From positions 527,603-534,809 of the forward strand of contig NVWR01000001.1 in NCBI GenBank assembly GCA_002746275.1: a DNA stretch of 7,207 bases, given 5' to 3'. Every line of letters starts with the position of its first letter. Positions within the stretch are counted from its first letter, which is position 1. Origin of the DNA: Rhodobiaceae bacterium (GTDB lineage: Bacteria > Pseudomonadota > Alphaproteobacteria > Parvibaculales > Parvibaculaceae). Position numbers and translations under genes: made by a program. Positions 1-6,243 of the stretch are shown here, one piece after another. The notes beneath the pieces were generated by a model, which saw nothing but the letters and a program-made list of their open reading frames with translations, was not told the DNA's origin and searched no databases.

Positions 1-287
1 TTGCTGATCGAAGCGTCAATAAAGGCACGCCGCGCCAGTCCCGCCCGCCAAAACTGCAAGATTTTGAAAAGAATAATCGCAAGAGAAAGAACCGACATGC
101 ACATCAAGATGATGACAATGGGTCCCCCCTTGTCGATGAGAGGCACAATCGAGAAAATGCCCCCATCTGCCCCAGCAGCGGCGGCATCCAGTCCCGCATT
201 GCCACTGAGCAATTCGCCTAACTGTTCCGCCTCGGCACTCCCGCCCGCAACACCACTCTCTACCGCACTCACTTGCTCATCAGCCAC
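1..287 (-). CDS. MotA/TolQ/ExbB-type proton channel subunit, N-terminal part (gene runs off the left edge)
   Basis: The minus strand reads open from a GTG at 287 to the window edge (95 full codons), so only the N-terminus is visible. A strong ribosome binding site, AGGGGGAG, lies 9 nt before the GTG. Residues 1-50 are Ala/Gly/Glu-rich and probably not membrane-embedded. They are followed by GGPIVIILM...SLAIILFKILQFWR (residues 54-81), a hydrophobic helix preceded by Gly-Gly-Pro and ending in a basic stretch, as at the first membrane segment of ExbB/TolQ proteins. In this family the protein partners with an ExbD/TolR-like subunit and uses the proton gradient to energise outer-membrane transport or envelope integrity. 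The catalytic later helices are outside the window, so ExbB, TolQ or a divergent paralogue cannot be told apart. It is transcribed divergently from the MarR gene. Confidence 0.85.
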   Translation of the reverse strand, partial: MADEQVSAVESGVAGGSAEAEQLGELLSGNAGLDAAAAGADGGIFSIVPLIDKGGPIVIILMCMSVLSLAIILFKILQFWRAGLARRAFIDASIS

Positions 288-315
288 GGACCAGTACTCC
301 CCCTCACATAGACGA

Positions 316-331
316 TCTGATTGCTATCAGA
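316..331. promoter_or_regulatory. Inverted repeat TCTGAT-N4-ATCAGA, second operator candidate or leader hairpin
   Basis: Perfect 6-bp arms enclose a 4-nt centre. The dyad lies about 26 bp, centre to centre, from the repeat at 341-359, and about 28 bp upstream of the proton channel start. It could be a second regulator site or, if transcribed, a small hairpin in the leader RNA. No T-run follows on the minus strand, so it is not a standard terminator. Its arms are unlike those of the other repeat, which argues against both being sites for one protein. Confidence 0.3.
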
Positions 332-340
332 CCGGAAAAT

Positions 341-359
341 TAGTAACGTGCATTTACTA
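341..359. promoter_or_regulatory. Inverted repeat TAGTAA-N7-TTACTA, candidate MarR operator
   Basis: Perfect 6-bp arms separated by 7 bp give a 19-bp dyad in the gap between the divergent MarR and proton channel genes. MarR proteins are dimers that usually bind dyads of about this size near their own gene. The dyad overlaps the -10 side of the predicted minus-strand promoter. Binding by the neighbouring MarR is an inference from position and symmetry. Confidence 0.4.
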
Positions 360-385
360 GAACACCGACCACGCGCAATCGTCAA
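356..385 (-). promoter_or_regulatory. Candidate sigma-70-type promoter for the proton channel gene
   Basis: On the minus strand TTGACG (385-380) is separated by 18 bp from TCTAGT (361-356), matching the -35 and -10 consensus at 5 of 6 and 4 of 6 positions. Transcription would begin near 349, giving a leader of about 60 nt before the GTG at 287. The prediction rests on motif matching only. An inverted repeat at 341-359 covers the -10 side and the expected start point, as a repressor operator would. Confidence 0.35.
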
Positions 386-529
386 CCTGATTTTTTGAAC
401 AAACCGCCCGACCCTACGAAATGGTAAACCAGCCCACTTGATGCCAAGCCTGTAGATAAAGTACCACTCCCCCGTGTATTTAGAAGTGCCAGGCCACACA
501 CTGACCCAGACGACAAAGAGGAACTGCAC

Positions 530-1042
530 ATGCAGAAGCCAGATGCAACCGACAGCATCACTGAGCAGAAAACCTCATCCGAAATAAGCGATCAAGACGA
601 AGTTGACGCGTTCTATTTCATTGAGCTTTTCACAGATGTCGGACGTTTGCTTGCGCACAACTATGACAGCCGTAGTGGTCTGAGCCGAAATCAAACACGC
701 GTGATCATTGCTCTGTTGCAATCTGACGGGAAGACCCAAACCGACCTTGCGGCTGAACTGTGCATCCACAAAGTCTCGACAGGCATTTATATTTCTGAAC
801 TAGAAGAAATGGGTCTGGTGGAAAGACGGCCACACCCTCTCGACGGGCGCGCCAAATGCATTTTCCTGACGCAACTGCTCCAGGACCTGCGTGGCGGCGG
901 GAACAAGATCGTCATGGAGCTTCACAAAGGCATTATTGAGGGTATGGGCAAAACCGATTACCAGAATCTGCTGAAATACATGCGGACAATGCAGGCCAAT
1001 CTCGAAAAAATGACCCCTGCTGATACCCAGACAAAAAGCTAG
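530..1042 (+). CDS. MarR-family winged helix-turn-helix transcriptional regulator
   Basis: A 170-residue protein of the MarR family: small dimeric DNA-binding repressors that usually release DNA when bound by phenolic or other small ligands, or on cysteine oxidation. After an acidic N-terminal tail (1-25) comes a dimerisation helix (about 26-48). The winged HTH follows at about 51-115: LSRNQTRVIIALL, then TQTDLAAELCIHKVSTGIYISELEEMG as the two DNA-contacting helices, then VERRPHPLDGRAKCIFLT as the wing with its characteristic Asp-Gly-Arg turn. The C-terminal helices (about 116-162) complete the dimer interface. The ATG is preceded by AGAGGA with a 7-nt gap. It is divergent from the proton channel gene and convergent with the flavin reductase gene, sharing its last bases. 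Cys78 and Cys110 are in the DNA-binding domain. Ligand and targets are unknown. Confidence 0.95.
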   Translation: MQKPDATDSITEQKTSSEISDQDEVDAFYFIELFTDVGRLLAHNYDSRSGLSRNQTRVIIALLQSDGKTQTDLAAELCIHKVSTGIYISELEEMGLVERRPHPLDGRAKCIFLTQLLQDLRGGGNKIVMELHKGIIEGMGKTDYQNLLKYMRTMQANLEKMTPADTQTKS

Positions 1043-1518
1043 TCGGAAAGCGCGCAATACCCGCCGCGATGATAGATCAAGGGCGGTTCCGTATCACCAC
1101 ACTGGAAAGCCTCAACACGACCGACCATGATGATGTGATCACCCGCATCATGCCGGGATTCAATTTTGCACTCAAACGACACCAGCGCCTGGTCGATTGA
1201 AGGGCAGCCATTCACACCGACCGTCGTTGCAACATTATCCAGTCCGTGCGCGCCCTGCTGAGCAAGGCGGTTGGACAGGTCTTGCTGTTGCGCGCTCAGC
1301 ACATTGATTGTGAAACCCGAGCAGGCGTTGAAAACATCCAACGTGTCTGACTTCTTGTCGAGACACCACAACACGAGGGGGGGATCAAGCGAGACAGAGG
1401 AGAATGAGTTGACGGTGATACCCAGAGGCTCACCCTTTTCCGTCATAACGGTCACGGCTGTCACACCCGTCGCAAACTCCCCCAGAGCGTTTCGAAATGC
1501 CCGATCGTCTTGAATCAC
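1039..1518 (-). CDS. Flavin reductase-like FMN-binding protein (HpaC/DIM6-NTAB type)
   Basis: A 159-residue protein covering one whole flavin_reduct domain, the usual length for this family. Family markers are RNALGEFATGVTAVT (residues 9-23), GITVNSFSSVSLDPPLVL (33-50, flavin-contacting Asn-Ser-Phe then the Asp-Pro-Pro turn), FTINVLSAQQQDLSNRLA (69-86) and DHIIMVGRVEAF (127-138), with PLIYHRGGY near the end. Members typically reduce FMN or FAD with NAD(P)H and hand the reduced flavin to a separate monooxygenase such as HpaB; some are themselves flavoenzymes. No monooxygenase is in the window, so the partner is unknown. The start is a GTG at 1518 with GAGGGA about 8 nt upstream. Its stop codon overlaps the MarR stop codon on the other strand. 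Cytoplasmic: no signal peptide or membrane segment is visible. Confidence 0.94.
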   Translation of the reverse strand: MIQDDRAFRNALGEFATGVTAVTVMTEKGEPLGITVNSFSSVSLDPPLVLWCLDKKSDTLDVFNACSGFTINVLSAQQQDLSNRLAQQGAHGLDNVATTVGVNGCPSIDQALVSFECKIESRHDAGDHIIMVGRVEAFQCGDTEPPLIYHRGGYCALSD

Positions 1519-1830
1519 AATGCCGTCCCTCTGCTCTGATCTCTCTCAGCACAGTCTCTTCACAATTCTTTCGAGAAAGTAAACGAGACCAACCGAAGCC
1601 CTTTTAGGCAAGCTGCAGGTTCGGCGCAACCCAGCAGGGCTGGTGAAAAAGCCCCTATTGGCGATTGTCCCCCAATTTAGCGGCAAAATTCGGCCCTCAT
1701 ATTGTCAACTTCAACGCCATGTTAACAATGCGCCCCGACAATGGCGCCAGAACGGGTAAAGGCCAGGACGGCTACCAAACGGGCAAGTAGTGGTAACCGC
1801 ACTGGAGGAAATAAAGGGCAGTCTGTCGCG
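1519..1830. other. Divergent intergenic region between the flavin reductase gene and motA
   Basis: This 312-bp gap carries leftward control for the flavin reductase and rightward control for motA. It contains a CtrA-like box at 1711-1726 and a short hairpin, CCAGC-N3-GCTGG, at 1631-1643. The part from 1741 is open in frame with motA and would encode a 30-residue, Lys/Arg-rich extension, but no ribosome binding site precedes the ATG at 1741. I found no convincing separate gene and no clear -10 element for either direction. Confidence 0.6.
1711..1726 (+). promoter_or_regulatory. CtrA-like binding box upstream of motA (TCAA-N7-TTAAC)
   Basis: The sequence TCAA, seven bases, then TTAAC matches the CtrA consensus TTAA-N7-TTAA(C) with one mismatch in the left half-site. 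In alphaproteobacteria CtrA is the response regulator that switches on flagellar and other cell-cycle genes. It often binds across the -35 region of its promoters. The box lies 105 bp before the preferred motA start, which would place transcription start roughly around 1750. That function is inferred from the motif and the identity of the downstream gene. Confidence 0.5.
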
Positions 1831-2697
1831 ATGAAACTCATTATCGGCATAGTTTTTGTGAACGTGTGCGTCTTTGGTGGCTATGCCGCCATGGGTGCAC
1901 ATTTGGCCGTGCTCTGGCAGCCTTGGGAATACGTCATTATTCTGGGTGCAGCCGTCGGTGCCTTTATCATCGCCAATCCGGGTTCTGTCTTGAGGAACAT
2001 GGGCGGTATTTTGGGGACCATGTTCAAAGGGTCGAAATACAACAAAGACTCTTTTCTGGAACTCCTTGGCCTCCAATACACGCTCTTTAAGCTTGCAAAA
2101 GCCAAAGGATCTCTCGCGCTGGAAGCCCATGTCGAGGATCCGGAAAATTCTGACATCTTCAACCAATTCCCGACTTTCGCGAAAGATCATCACGCAGTCG
2201 AGTTCATGTGTGACTACCTGCGCTTGATTACCCTGGGCACCGAGAATGCCTTTGAGATGGAAGCGTTGATGGATGAGGAACTGGATACGCACCATCAAGA
2301 ACAAGAACTTTCCGTGAGTGCCATGCAGGCCCTGGCGGACGGCACACCGGCACTTGGTATTGTTGCCGCTGTTCTGGGCGTTATCAAAACAATGGGCTCC
2401 ATCGATGCGCCCCCGGAAGTGCTCGGTCACATGATCGGTGGCGCTTTGGTCGGAACCTTCTTCGGCATCTTCGTTTCCTACGGGTTCTTCGGCCCAATGG
2501 CGAGTTCGCTAAAGGCCGCATATGAAGCAGAGAGCAAATATTTTCTCTCTATGAGAGCTGGCCTGCTGGCACACATGAACGGATATGCCCCAGCCATTTC
2601 CATTGAGTTCGCACGCAAAGCTGTCATGAGCAATGACCGGCCGACCTTCGCTGAAGTGGAAGAATCCACAGATTCCCTAACCATCCCAACTTCTTAA
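1831..2697 (+). CDS. motA: Flagellar motor stator protein MotA
   Basis: MotA and MotB form the inner-membrane stator that couples proton flow to flagellar rotation. This 288-residue protein aligns along its length with E. coli MotA (295 aa). The start MKLIIGIVFVNVCVFGGY is the standard N-terminal helix, followed by QPWEYVIILGAAVGAFIIANP (helix 2). The cytoplasmic torque loop (about 55-165) contains Glu98, equivalent to the key E. coli Glu98, and LRLITLG...FEMEALMDEE. Helix 3 carries Pro173 and helix 4 leads to Pro222, both at the E. coli positions of the conserved prolines. The E. coli Arg90 position is Lys90 here, keeping the charge. NGYAPAISIEFARKA and the Arg-Pro-X-Phe ending are also typical. 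I chose ATG 1831, not in-frame ATG 1741, because it matches the family N-terminus and has AAAGGG 12 nt upstream. motB follows after 20 nt. Confidence 0.97.
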   Translation: MKLIIGIVFVNVCVFGGYAAMGAHLAVLWQPWEYVIILGAAVGAFIIANPGSVLRNMGGILGTMFKGSKYNKDSFLELLGLQYTLFKLAKAKGSLALEAHVEDPENSDIFNQFPTFAKDHHAVEFMCDYLRLITLGTENAFEMEALMDEELDTHHQEQELSVSAMQALADGTPALGIVAAVLGVIKTMGSIDAPPEVLGHMIGGALVGTFFGIFVSYGFFGPMASSLKAAYEAESKYFLSMRAGLLAHMNGYAPAISIEFARKAVMSNDRPTFAEVEESTDSLTIPTS

Positions 2698-2717
2698 ACG
2701 AAGAAAAGAACGCGACC

Positions 2718-3668
2718 GTGGCCACTAATCCCGATCAAGCAATCATCATCAAGAGGGTGAAGAAGGGCGGCCATCCCCACCATGGGGGCGCTTGGAAGAT
2801 CGCTTATGCTGACTTCGTGACGGCGATGATGGCTTTCTTTCTTCTGATGTGGCTGCTTGCCATGACAACGCCAGAACAAAAGCAGGGTCTGGCCGACTAT
2901 TTCGCACCTGCCAACATTTCACGTTCCAGCTCTGGTGCCGGAGGCGTTATGGGAGGAACAGCGTTCGACGTCGATGGTGCCCGCATGGCTGGTTCCGCCC
3001 CCAAGGTCATGATGACCATTGCAACGCCGGCCGCACCCAAAAGCCCCGAAACAGAAAACCAGCGGACAGCCGAAACATCCGACGGTATGGAATCAGCTGA
3101 TGGCGATGCTCCCGGCACAACCGAATTCGAGGATTCACCCGATAGCAGTGTGCAGAGCAACTCAGGTTCCAATGACGCCTTTCAGAGTGCCGCTGAAAGC
3201 CTGCGCCAGTCGATGCAGGACATGCCGGAGATTGCGGAACTGTCCCGCAACATCATCATAGAAGAAACTCCCGAAGGCCTGAACATACAGCTGACCGATC
3301 AGGACGGTCGTTCCATGTTCCCTCCCGGCCATGCGGAGCCCTATGAACGCACACGATTGGTAATCGAACAAATTTCGCTGGTCATCCAGAAGCTACCCAA
3401 TCGAGTGATCATCACGGGCCACACGGACGCAAACCCGCTTGAAAATACTCCCGGCTACTCCAATTGGGAGCTCACAGCCGATCGTGCCAACGCCACACGC
3501 CGCATTCTGCAGGAAAAAGGGCTTCGCGCAGACCAGATCGCGCAGGTCTCTGGCAAAGCGGATACCGAACCTTTGTTCCCTGAAGACCCCTACCTTCCCG
3601 CAAATCGCCGGATCGGTATTCTTCTGCTAAACGAGGCCCCCGTTGTTCCACCAGGGTTTGCCCCATAA
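2718..3668 (+). CDS. motB: Flagellar motor stator protein MotB
   Basis: A 316-residue partner of MotA that anchors the stator to peptidoglycan and carries the proton-binding aspartate. The N-terminus IIIKRVKKGG...HHGGAWKIAYADFVTAMMAF is characteristic. Asp32 lies in the single membrane helix (about 28-49), at the same number as the essential Asp32 of E. coli MotB. A plug-like amphipathic segment follows (TPEQKQGLADYFAP, 51-64). A long Ser/Asp/Glu-rich linker with low complexity (about 66-165) leads to the periplasmic OmpA-like domain (about 180-305), with ITGHTDA (232-238), NWELTADRANATRRIL (249-264) and PANRRIGILLL (294-304) for peptidoglycan binding. The GTG start is weakly supported by a purine-rich AAGAAAAGAA, but matches the family N-terminus. 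It lies 20 nt after motA, so cotranslation and cotranscription are likely. Confidence 0.97.
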   Translation: MATNPDQAIIIKRVKKGGHPHHGGAWKIAYADFVTAMMAFFLLMWLLAMTTPEQKQGLADYFAPANISRSSSGAGGVMGGTAFDVDGARMAGSAPKVMMTIATPAAPKSPETENQRTAETSDGMESADGDAPGTTEFEDSPDSSVQSNSGSNDAFQSAAESLRQSMQDMPEIAELSRNIIIEETPEGLNIQLTDQDGRSMFPPGHAEPYERTRLVIEQISLVIQKLPNRVIITGHTDANPLENTPGYSNWELTADRANATRRILQEKGLRADQIAQVSGKADTEPLFPEDPYLPANRRIGILLLNEAPVVPPGFAP

Positions 3669-3690
3669 AGGCACCTCTTGCGGATCTGCC

Positions 3691-3752
3691 TTCGTCTCCC
3701 CAAATATCTGGCTAGAGATGACAAAGCGCAAAGCGCGCTGTTGGGAGACGAA
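3691..3752 (+). promoter_or_regulatory. Inverted repeat enclosing the ribosome binding site of the RDD gene
   Basis: TTCGTCTCCCCAA (3691-3703) is complementary to TTGGGAGACGAA (3741-3752), giving 12 pairs with one bulged C and a 37-nt loop. A smaller hairpin, AGCGC-N5-GCGCT (3725-3739), sits in the loop. The right arm contains GGGAGA, the only good ribosome binding site for the ATG at 3754. In RNA the stem would hide that site, so a translational switch is possible. No T-run follows the right arm, so it does not look like an intrinsic terminator. The repeat is plain in the sequence; function is inference. Confidence 0.45.
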
Positions 3753-3753
3753 A

Positions 3754-4266
3754 ATGGATGACGCCCGTGGCGTGTTCCCCTCGAGTGAGTATTTCAAAAA
3801 CAGTTTTGGGGCCAACGGCGCACCCAATCCTCAAGACAATCCCGCAGCATTTTCTGGCCTCTTGAGGTCTCGGGTTTTGGCCTTTTTTGCTGATTTGGCC
3901 ATCATAGGCGTCCTGATTTTCGGGGCCTCTATCCTTTTTGGCATCTTGGGAATATTGAGTTTGGGGCTTCTCTGGCCGGGCTTTGGCCTCATCGTCCCGG
4001 TCTTGTTCTTCGCCTACTTCACCCTGACCCTTGGGGGAGCCAACGCAGCCACACCGGGCATGCAATGGCAGGGGATAGCAATGCGCACCTGGGACGGTCT
4101 AAAGCCCGGTTACGTACAGGCATTTGTACAAACGTTTTTGTTTTATTTGACCGCGACCCCCCTCTTCGGGCTCTCTCTCGCTGTCGCTCTTTTCAATGCA
4201 CGCAAAAGATGTCTCCATGATTTTTTTACGGGTTCTGTCTTCATTCGCGTGGCTCCAGGACCATAA
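3754..4266 (+). CDS. RDD-family integral membrane protein
   Basis: A 170-residue membrane protein of the RDD family, named for conserved Arg and Asp residues in its helices. RSRVLAFFADLAIIGVLIFG (38-57) supplies the first Arg...Asp pair at the start of helix 1. Hydrophobic stretches run at about 48-66, 69-92 and 124-146. GGANAATPGMQWQGIAMRT (94-112) matches the usual 'ATPGM+..G+.+' block, and CLHDFFTGSVFIR (153-165) contains the late conserved Asp. The substrate of most RDD proteins is unknown; a few have been linked to ion transport. The start is ATG 3754 with GGGAGA 5 nt upstream; in-frame ATGs at 3643 and 3718 lack a good binding site, and 3643 overlaps motB. It lies 85 nt after motB and 96 nt before the permease gene. 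RDD genes often occur near bpt in alphaproteobacteria; here the permease gene stands between them. Confidence 0.87.
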   Translation: MDDARGVFPSSEYFKNSFGANGAPNPQDNPAAFSGLLRSRVLAFFADLAIIGVLIFGASILFGILGILSLGLLWPGFGLIVPVLFFAYFTLTLGGANAATPGMQWQGIAMRTWDGLKPGYVQAFVQTFLFYLTATPLFGLSLAVALFNARKRCLHDFFTGSVFIRVAPGP

Positions 4267-4280
4267 GTACCTGATATCCA

Positions 4281-4317
4281 AAATTCCGAATTGCAATTCG
4301 CTAATTTGCGATATGAT
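4281..4317 (+). promoter_or_regulatory. Palindromic operator candidate with overlapping promoter-like element
   Basis: CGAATTGCAATTCG (4287-4300) is a perfect 14-bp palindrome. It is flanked by AAATT (4281-4285) and AATTT (4303-4307), which extend the symmetry with small bulges. TTGCAA inside it (4291-4296) and TATGAT (4312-4317) form a possible -35/-10 pair with a short 15-bp spacer. A repressor bound to the palindrome would cover the -35. It lies in the 96-bp gap before the permease gene and after the RDD gene. It has no T-run typical of an intrinsic terminator. Confidence 0.4.
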
Positions 4318-4362
4318 GGCCTGTTTTGAACCTGCAGCTATCACCAAATCAAGCGAACCCAA

Positions 4363-6216
4363 ATGCAATCACTCTCTCCCGAAACATGGCAAATGTGGAT
4401 CACGTTTGCCGCCATTGCCGGTGCCGTTATTCTCTACAGCACCGAACGGCTTTCGCTTGAGCTGACATCGCTCTTTGTCGTTGGCTTCTTTTTGATCTTC
4501 TTTGAGCTGTTCCCGGTTATCGGAGCAGACGGCGCAAATATCCTCTCCAGCACGCAATTGCTGGCAGGATTTGCAAACCCTGCGCTCATCGCTGTTCTCG
4601 CTCTCCTGGTTGTTGGTCAGGGTCTTTTTCACTCAGGCGCGTTGGAGGCGCCAACACAATGGATTGCCTCCATTGGGCGCGGACGCCCTCGAACCACCCT
4701 GACCGCAACCCTGCTCCTGGTCGCACTCATAAGTGCCTTTCTCAACAACACGCCTGTCGCCGTAATGTTTATTCCGGTCTTGGTGACGTTGGCAGCACAA
4801 CTCCGGCGCCAGCCCAGCAAGGTCATGATGCTGTTGAGCTTCATGTGCATTCTCGGTGGGATGACAACCCTTATCGGCTCATCAACAAACCTACTAACGG
4901 CGGGCATCGTCGCTCGCATCGGCTTGGGCCAAATTGGATTTTTCGACTTCACAATCCCTGGATTGGTGATGGCGGGCGTCGGAATGATTTACGTCCTCTT
5001 CATCGCACCTCGGCTGCTTCCAAATCATGAGGGACTGTCAGATGATATGGGACACGGATCTGGCAAACAGTACATCGCGCAAATCCACCTGACCTATAAT
5101 CACCCATTGGTCGGTGAAAAATCTGTCGCTGGCATGTTTCCTTCATTGAAGGACATGACGGTGCGCATGGTTCAACGCGGTGAGCATCCCATTTTGCCGC
5201 CATTTGATGATGTCTCCCTGCTGCCGGGCGATACGATTATTATTGCAGCAACCCGCCAAAGCCTGACAGACGCGCTCCTTTCCCGCGCCAATGTCTTCCA
5301 GGGCATGTTGGAAGAACATCTACTCGGCGGCGACAGCGATGATGAATCTGTCGGGTCTGGAAAAATAACGTTAGTCGAAGTTGTCGTTGCCCCCGGCTCA
5401 CGCATGATCGGTCGCAATATCGAACAAATCGGCTTCCGCAACCAAACACGCTGCATCGTGATGGGGGTTCAGCGTCGCAGCCGGATGATCAGGGCGCGCA
5501 TGAGCGATATCCGCTTGGAAGATGGTGACGTCCTGCTAATCCTCGGCGACGCCATTGATATTCAGGGATTGCGGTTAAACCGCGATGTGATCCCTCTTGA
5601 ATGGTCGGCAACAGAAATACCCGATGTCCGCCGCGCCTGGCGCGCACGCGCCATATTCGGAGCGACCATTGTTGCCGCTGTCTCCGGCATTGTTCCCATC
5701 GAAGTCGCAGCTCTGTGTGGTGCGGCAGCCATGATTGCATTTGATGTTTTGAACATACGCCAAGCGTCCCGTGCGGTGGATCGCCGTATCTTCCTGCTGG
5801 TCGGGGCGTCGCTGGCCATGGGCACCGCTTTGCAATTTTCCGGCGGGGCCGGATATCTGGCCCACACCGTGGTCGCCTTATTCTCAGGCGCGGGCAACGC
5901 CGTTGTTCTGTCGGTCTTTTTCCTGCTCGTTGCCATCATGACCAATCTGGTCAGCAACAATGCAACGGCTGTTTTGTTTGTCCCCATCGCTGTCGGCACC
6001 GCGCAGGAGCTGGGCGTTGATCCAATGATCTTCATTTATGCGGTTATTTTTGCGGCGAACTGTTCCTTCGCCACCCCGATGGGATATCAGACCAATCTGC
6101 TCGTGATGGGCCCTGGGCACTACCAATTTCGAGATTTTATGCGGGTCGGAGGCCCCTTAATCATCGTTTTATGGATCACTTTCTCTCTCTTCGCCCCGTG
6201 GTACTATAATATCTGA
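4363..6216 (+). CDS. SLC13-family permease with two internal RCK_C/TrkA_C domains
   Basis: A 617-residue inner-membrane anion transporter of the DASS/SLC13 group, with the same architecture as E. coli YfbS (about 610 aa) and algal SAC1-like proteins. The N-terminal membrane half (about 10-218) ends its helical hairpin with FLNNTPVAV (127-135) and then GGMTTLIGSSTNLL (165-178), the substrate and Na+ binding signature. Two soluble RCK_C domains follow (about 235-308 and 334-408), each ending in the typical turn: LLPGDTIIIAA and LEDGDVLLILG. The second membrane half (about 428-612) repeats the signature as LVSNNATAVLFVPIA (529-543) and FATPMGYQTNLLV (569-581). Substrates of relatives include sulfate and dicarboxylates; the sequence does not decide this, and the RCK_C domains suggest ligand gating. 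ATG 4363 has no strong ribosome binding site; ATG 4393 is an alternative. bpt follows after 27 nt. Confidence 0.93.
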   Translation: MQSLSPETWQMWITFAAIAGAVILYSTERLSLELTSLFVVGFFLIFFELFPVIGADGANILSSTQLLAGFANPALIAVLALLVVGQGLFHSGALEAPTQWIASIGRGRPRTTLTATLLLVALISAFLNNTPVAVMFIPVLVTLAAQLRRQPSKVMMLLSFMCILGGMTTLIGSSTNLLTAGIVARIGLGQIGFFDFTIPGLVMAGVGMIYVLFIAPRLLPNHEGLSDDMGHGSGKQYIAQIHLTYNHPLVGEKSVAGMFPSLKDMTVRMVQRGEHPILPPFDDVSLLPGDTIIIAATRQSLTDALLSRANVFQGMLEEHLLGGDSDDESVGSGKITLVEVVVAPGSRMIGRNIEQIGFRNQTRCIVMGVQRRSRMIRARMSDIRLEDGDVLLILGDAIDIQGLRLNRDVIPLEWSATEIPDVRRAWRARAIFGATIVAAVSGIVPIEVAALCGAAAMIAFDVLNIRQASRAVDRRIFLLVGASLAMGTALQFSGGAGYLAHTVVALFSGAGNAVVLSVFFLLVAIMTNLVSNNATAVLFVPIAVGTAQELGVDPMIFIYAVIFAANCSFATPMGYQTNLLVMGPGHYQFRDFMRVGGPLIIVLWITFSLFAPWYYNI

Positions 6217-6243
6217 CCACCTTTTCATCAGGCAGAATATCTC

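Noticed and set aside
1..360. Plus-strand open frame of 119 codons at the left edge
   Set aside because: Composition is unlike a protein, and the opposite strand encodes a recognisable ExbB/TolQ-type membrane segment with a good ribosome binding site.
269..529. Minus-strand open frame of 86 codons in the MarR/channel gap
   Set aside because: No family resemblance, no convincing ribosome binding site, and it overlaps the promoter region and the start of the channel gene.
1631..1643. Hairpin CCAGC-N3-GCTGG as a terminator
   Set aside because: Both flanking genes point away from it, the stem is only 5 bp, and no T-run follows on either strand.
1711..2430. Minus-strand open frame of 239 codons opposite motA
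   Set aside because: It mirrors the coding pattern of motA, which is unambiguous, and it covers the CtrA-like box. Its translation is rich in His/Arg/Phe without any known domain.
3643..3753. Upstream ATGs for the RDD gene (3643 and 3718)
   Set aside because: ATG 3643 overlaps the motB end and adds an uncharacteristic stretch. ATG 3718 has no spaced ribosome binding site. ATG 3754 has GGGAGA at the right distance.
5571..5583. 13-bp palindrome GCGGTTAAACCGC
   Set aside because: It lies inside the permease coding region between the second RCK_C domain and the next membrane helix, with no promoter nearby, and is most likely chance.
5562..6035. Minus-strand open frame of 157 codons opposite the permease gene
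   Set aside because: It lies wholly inside the second membrane half of the permease and shows no domain or start signal.
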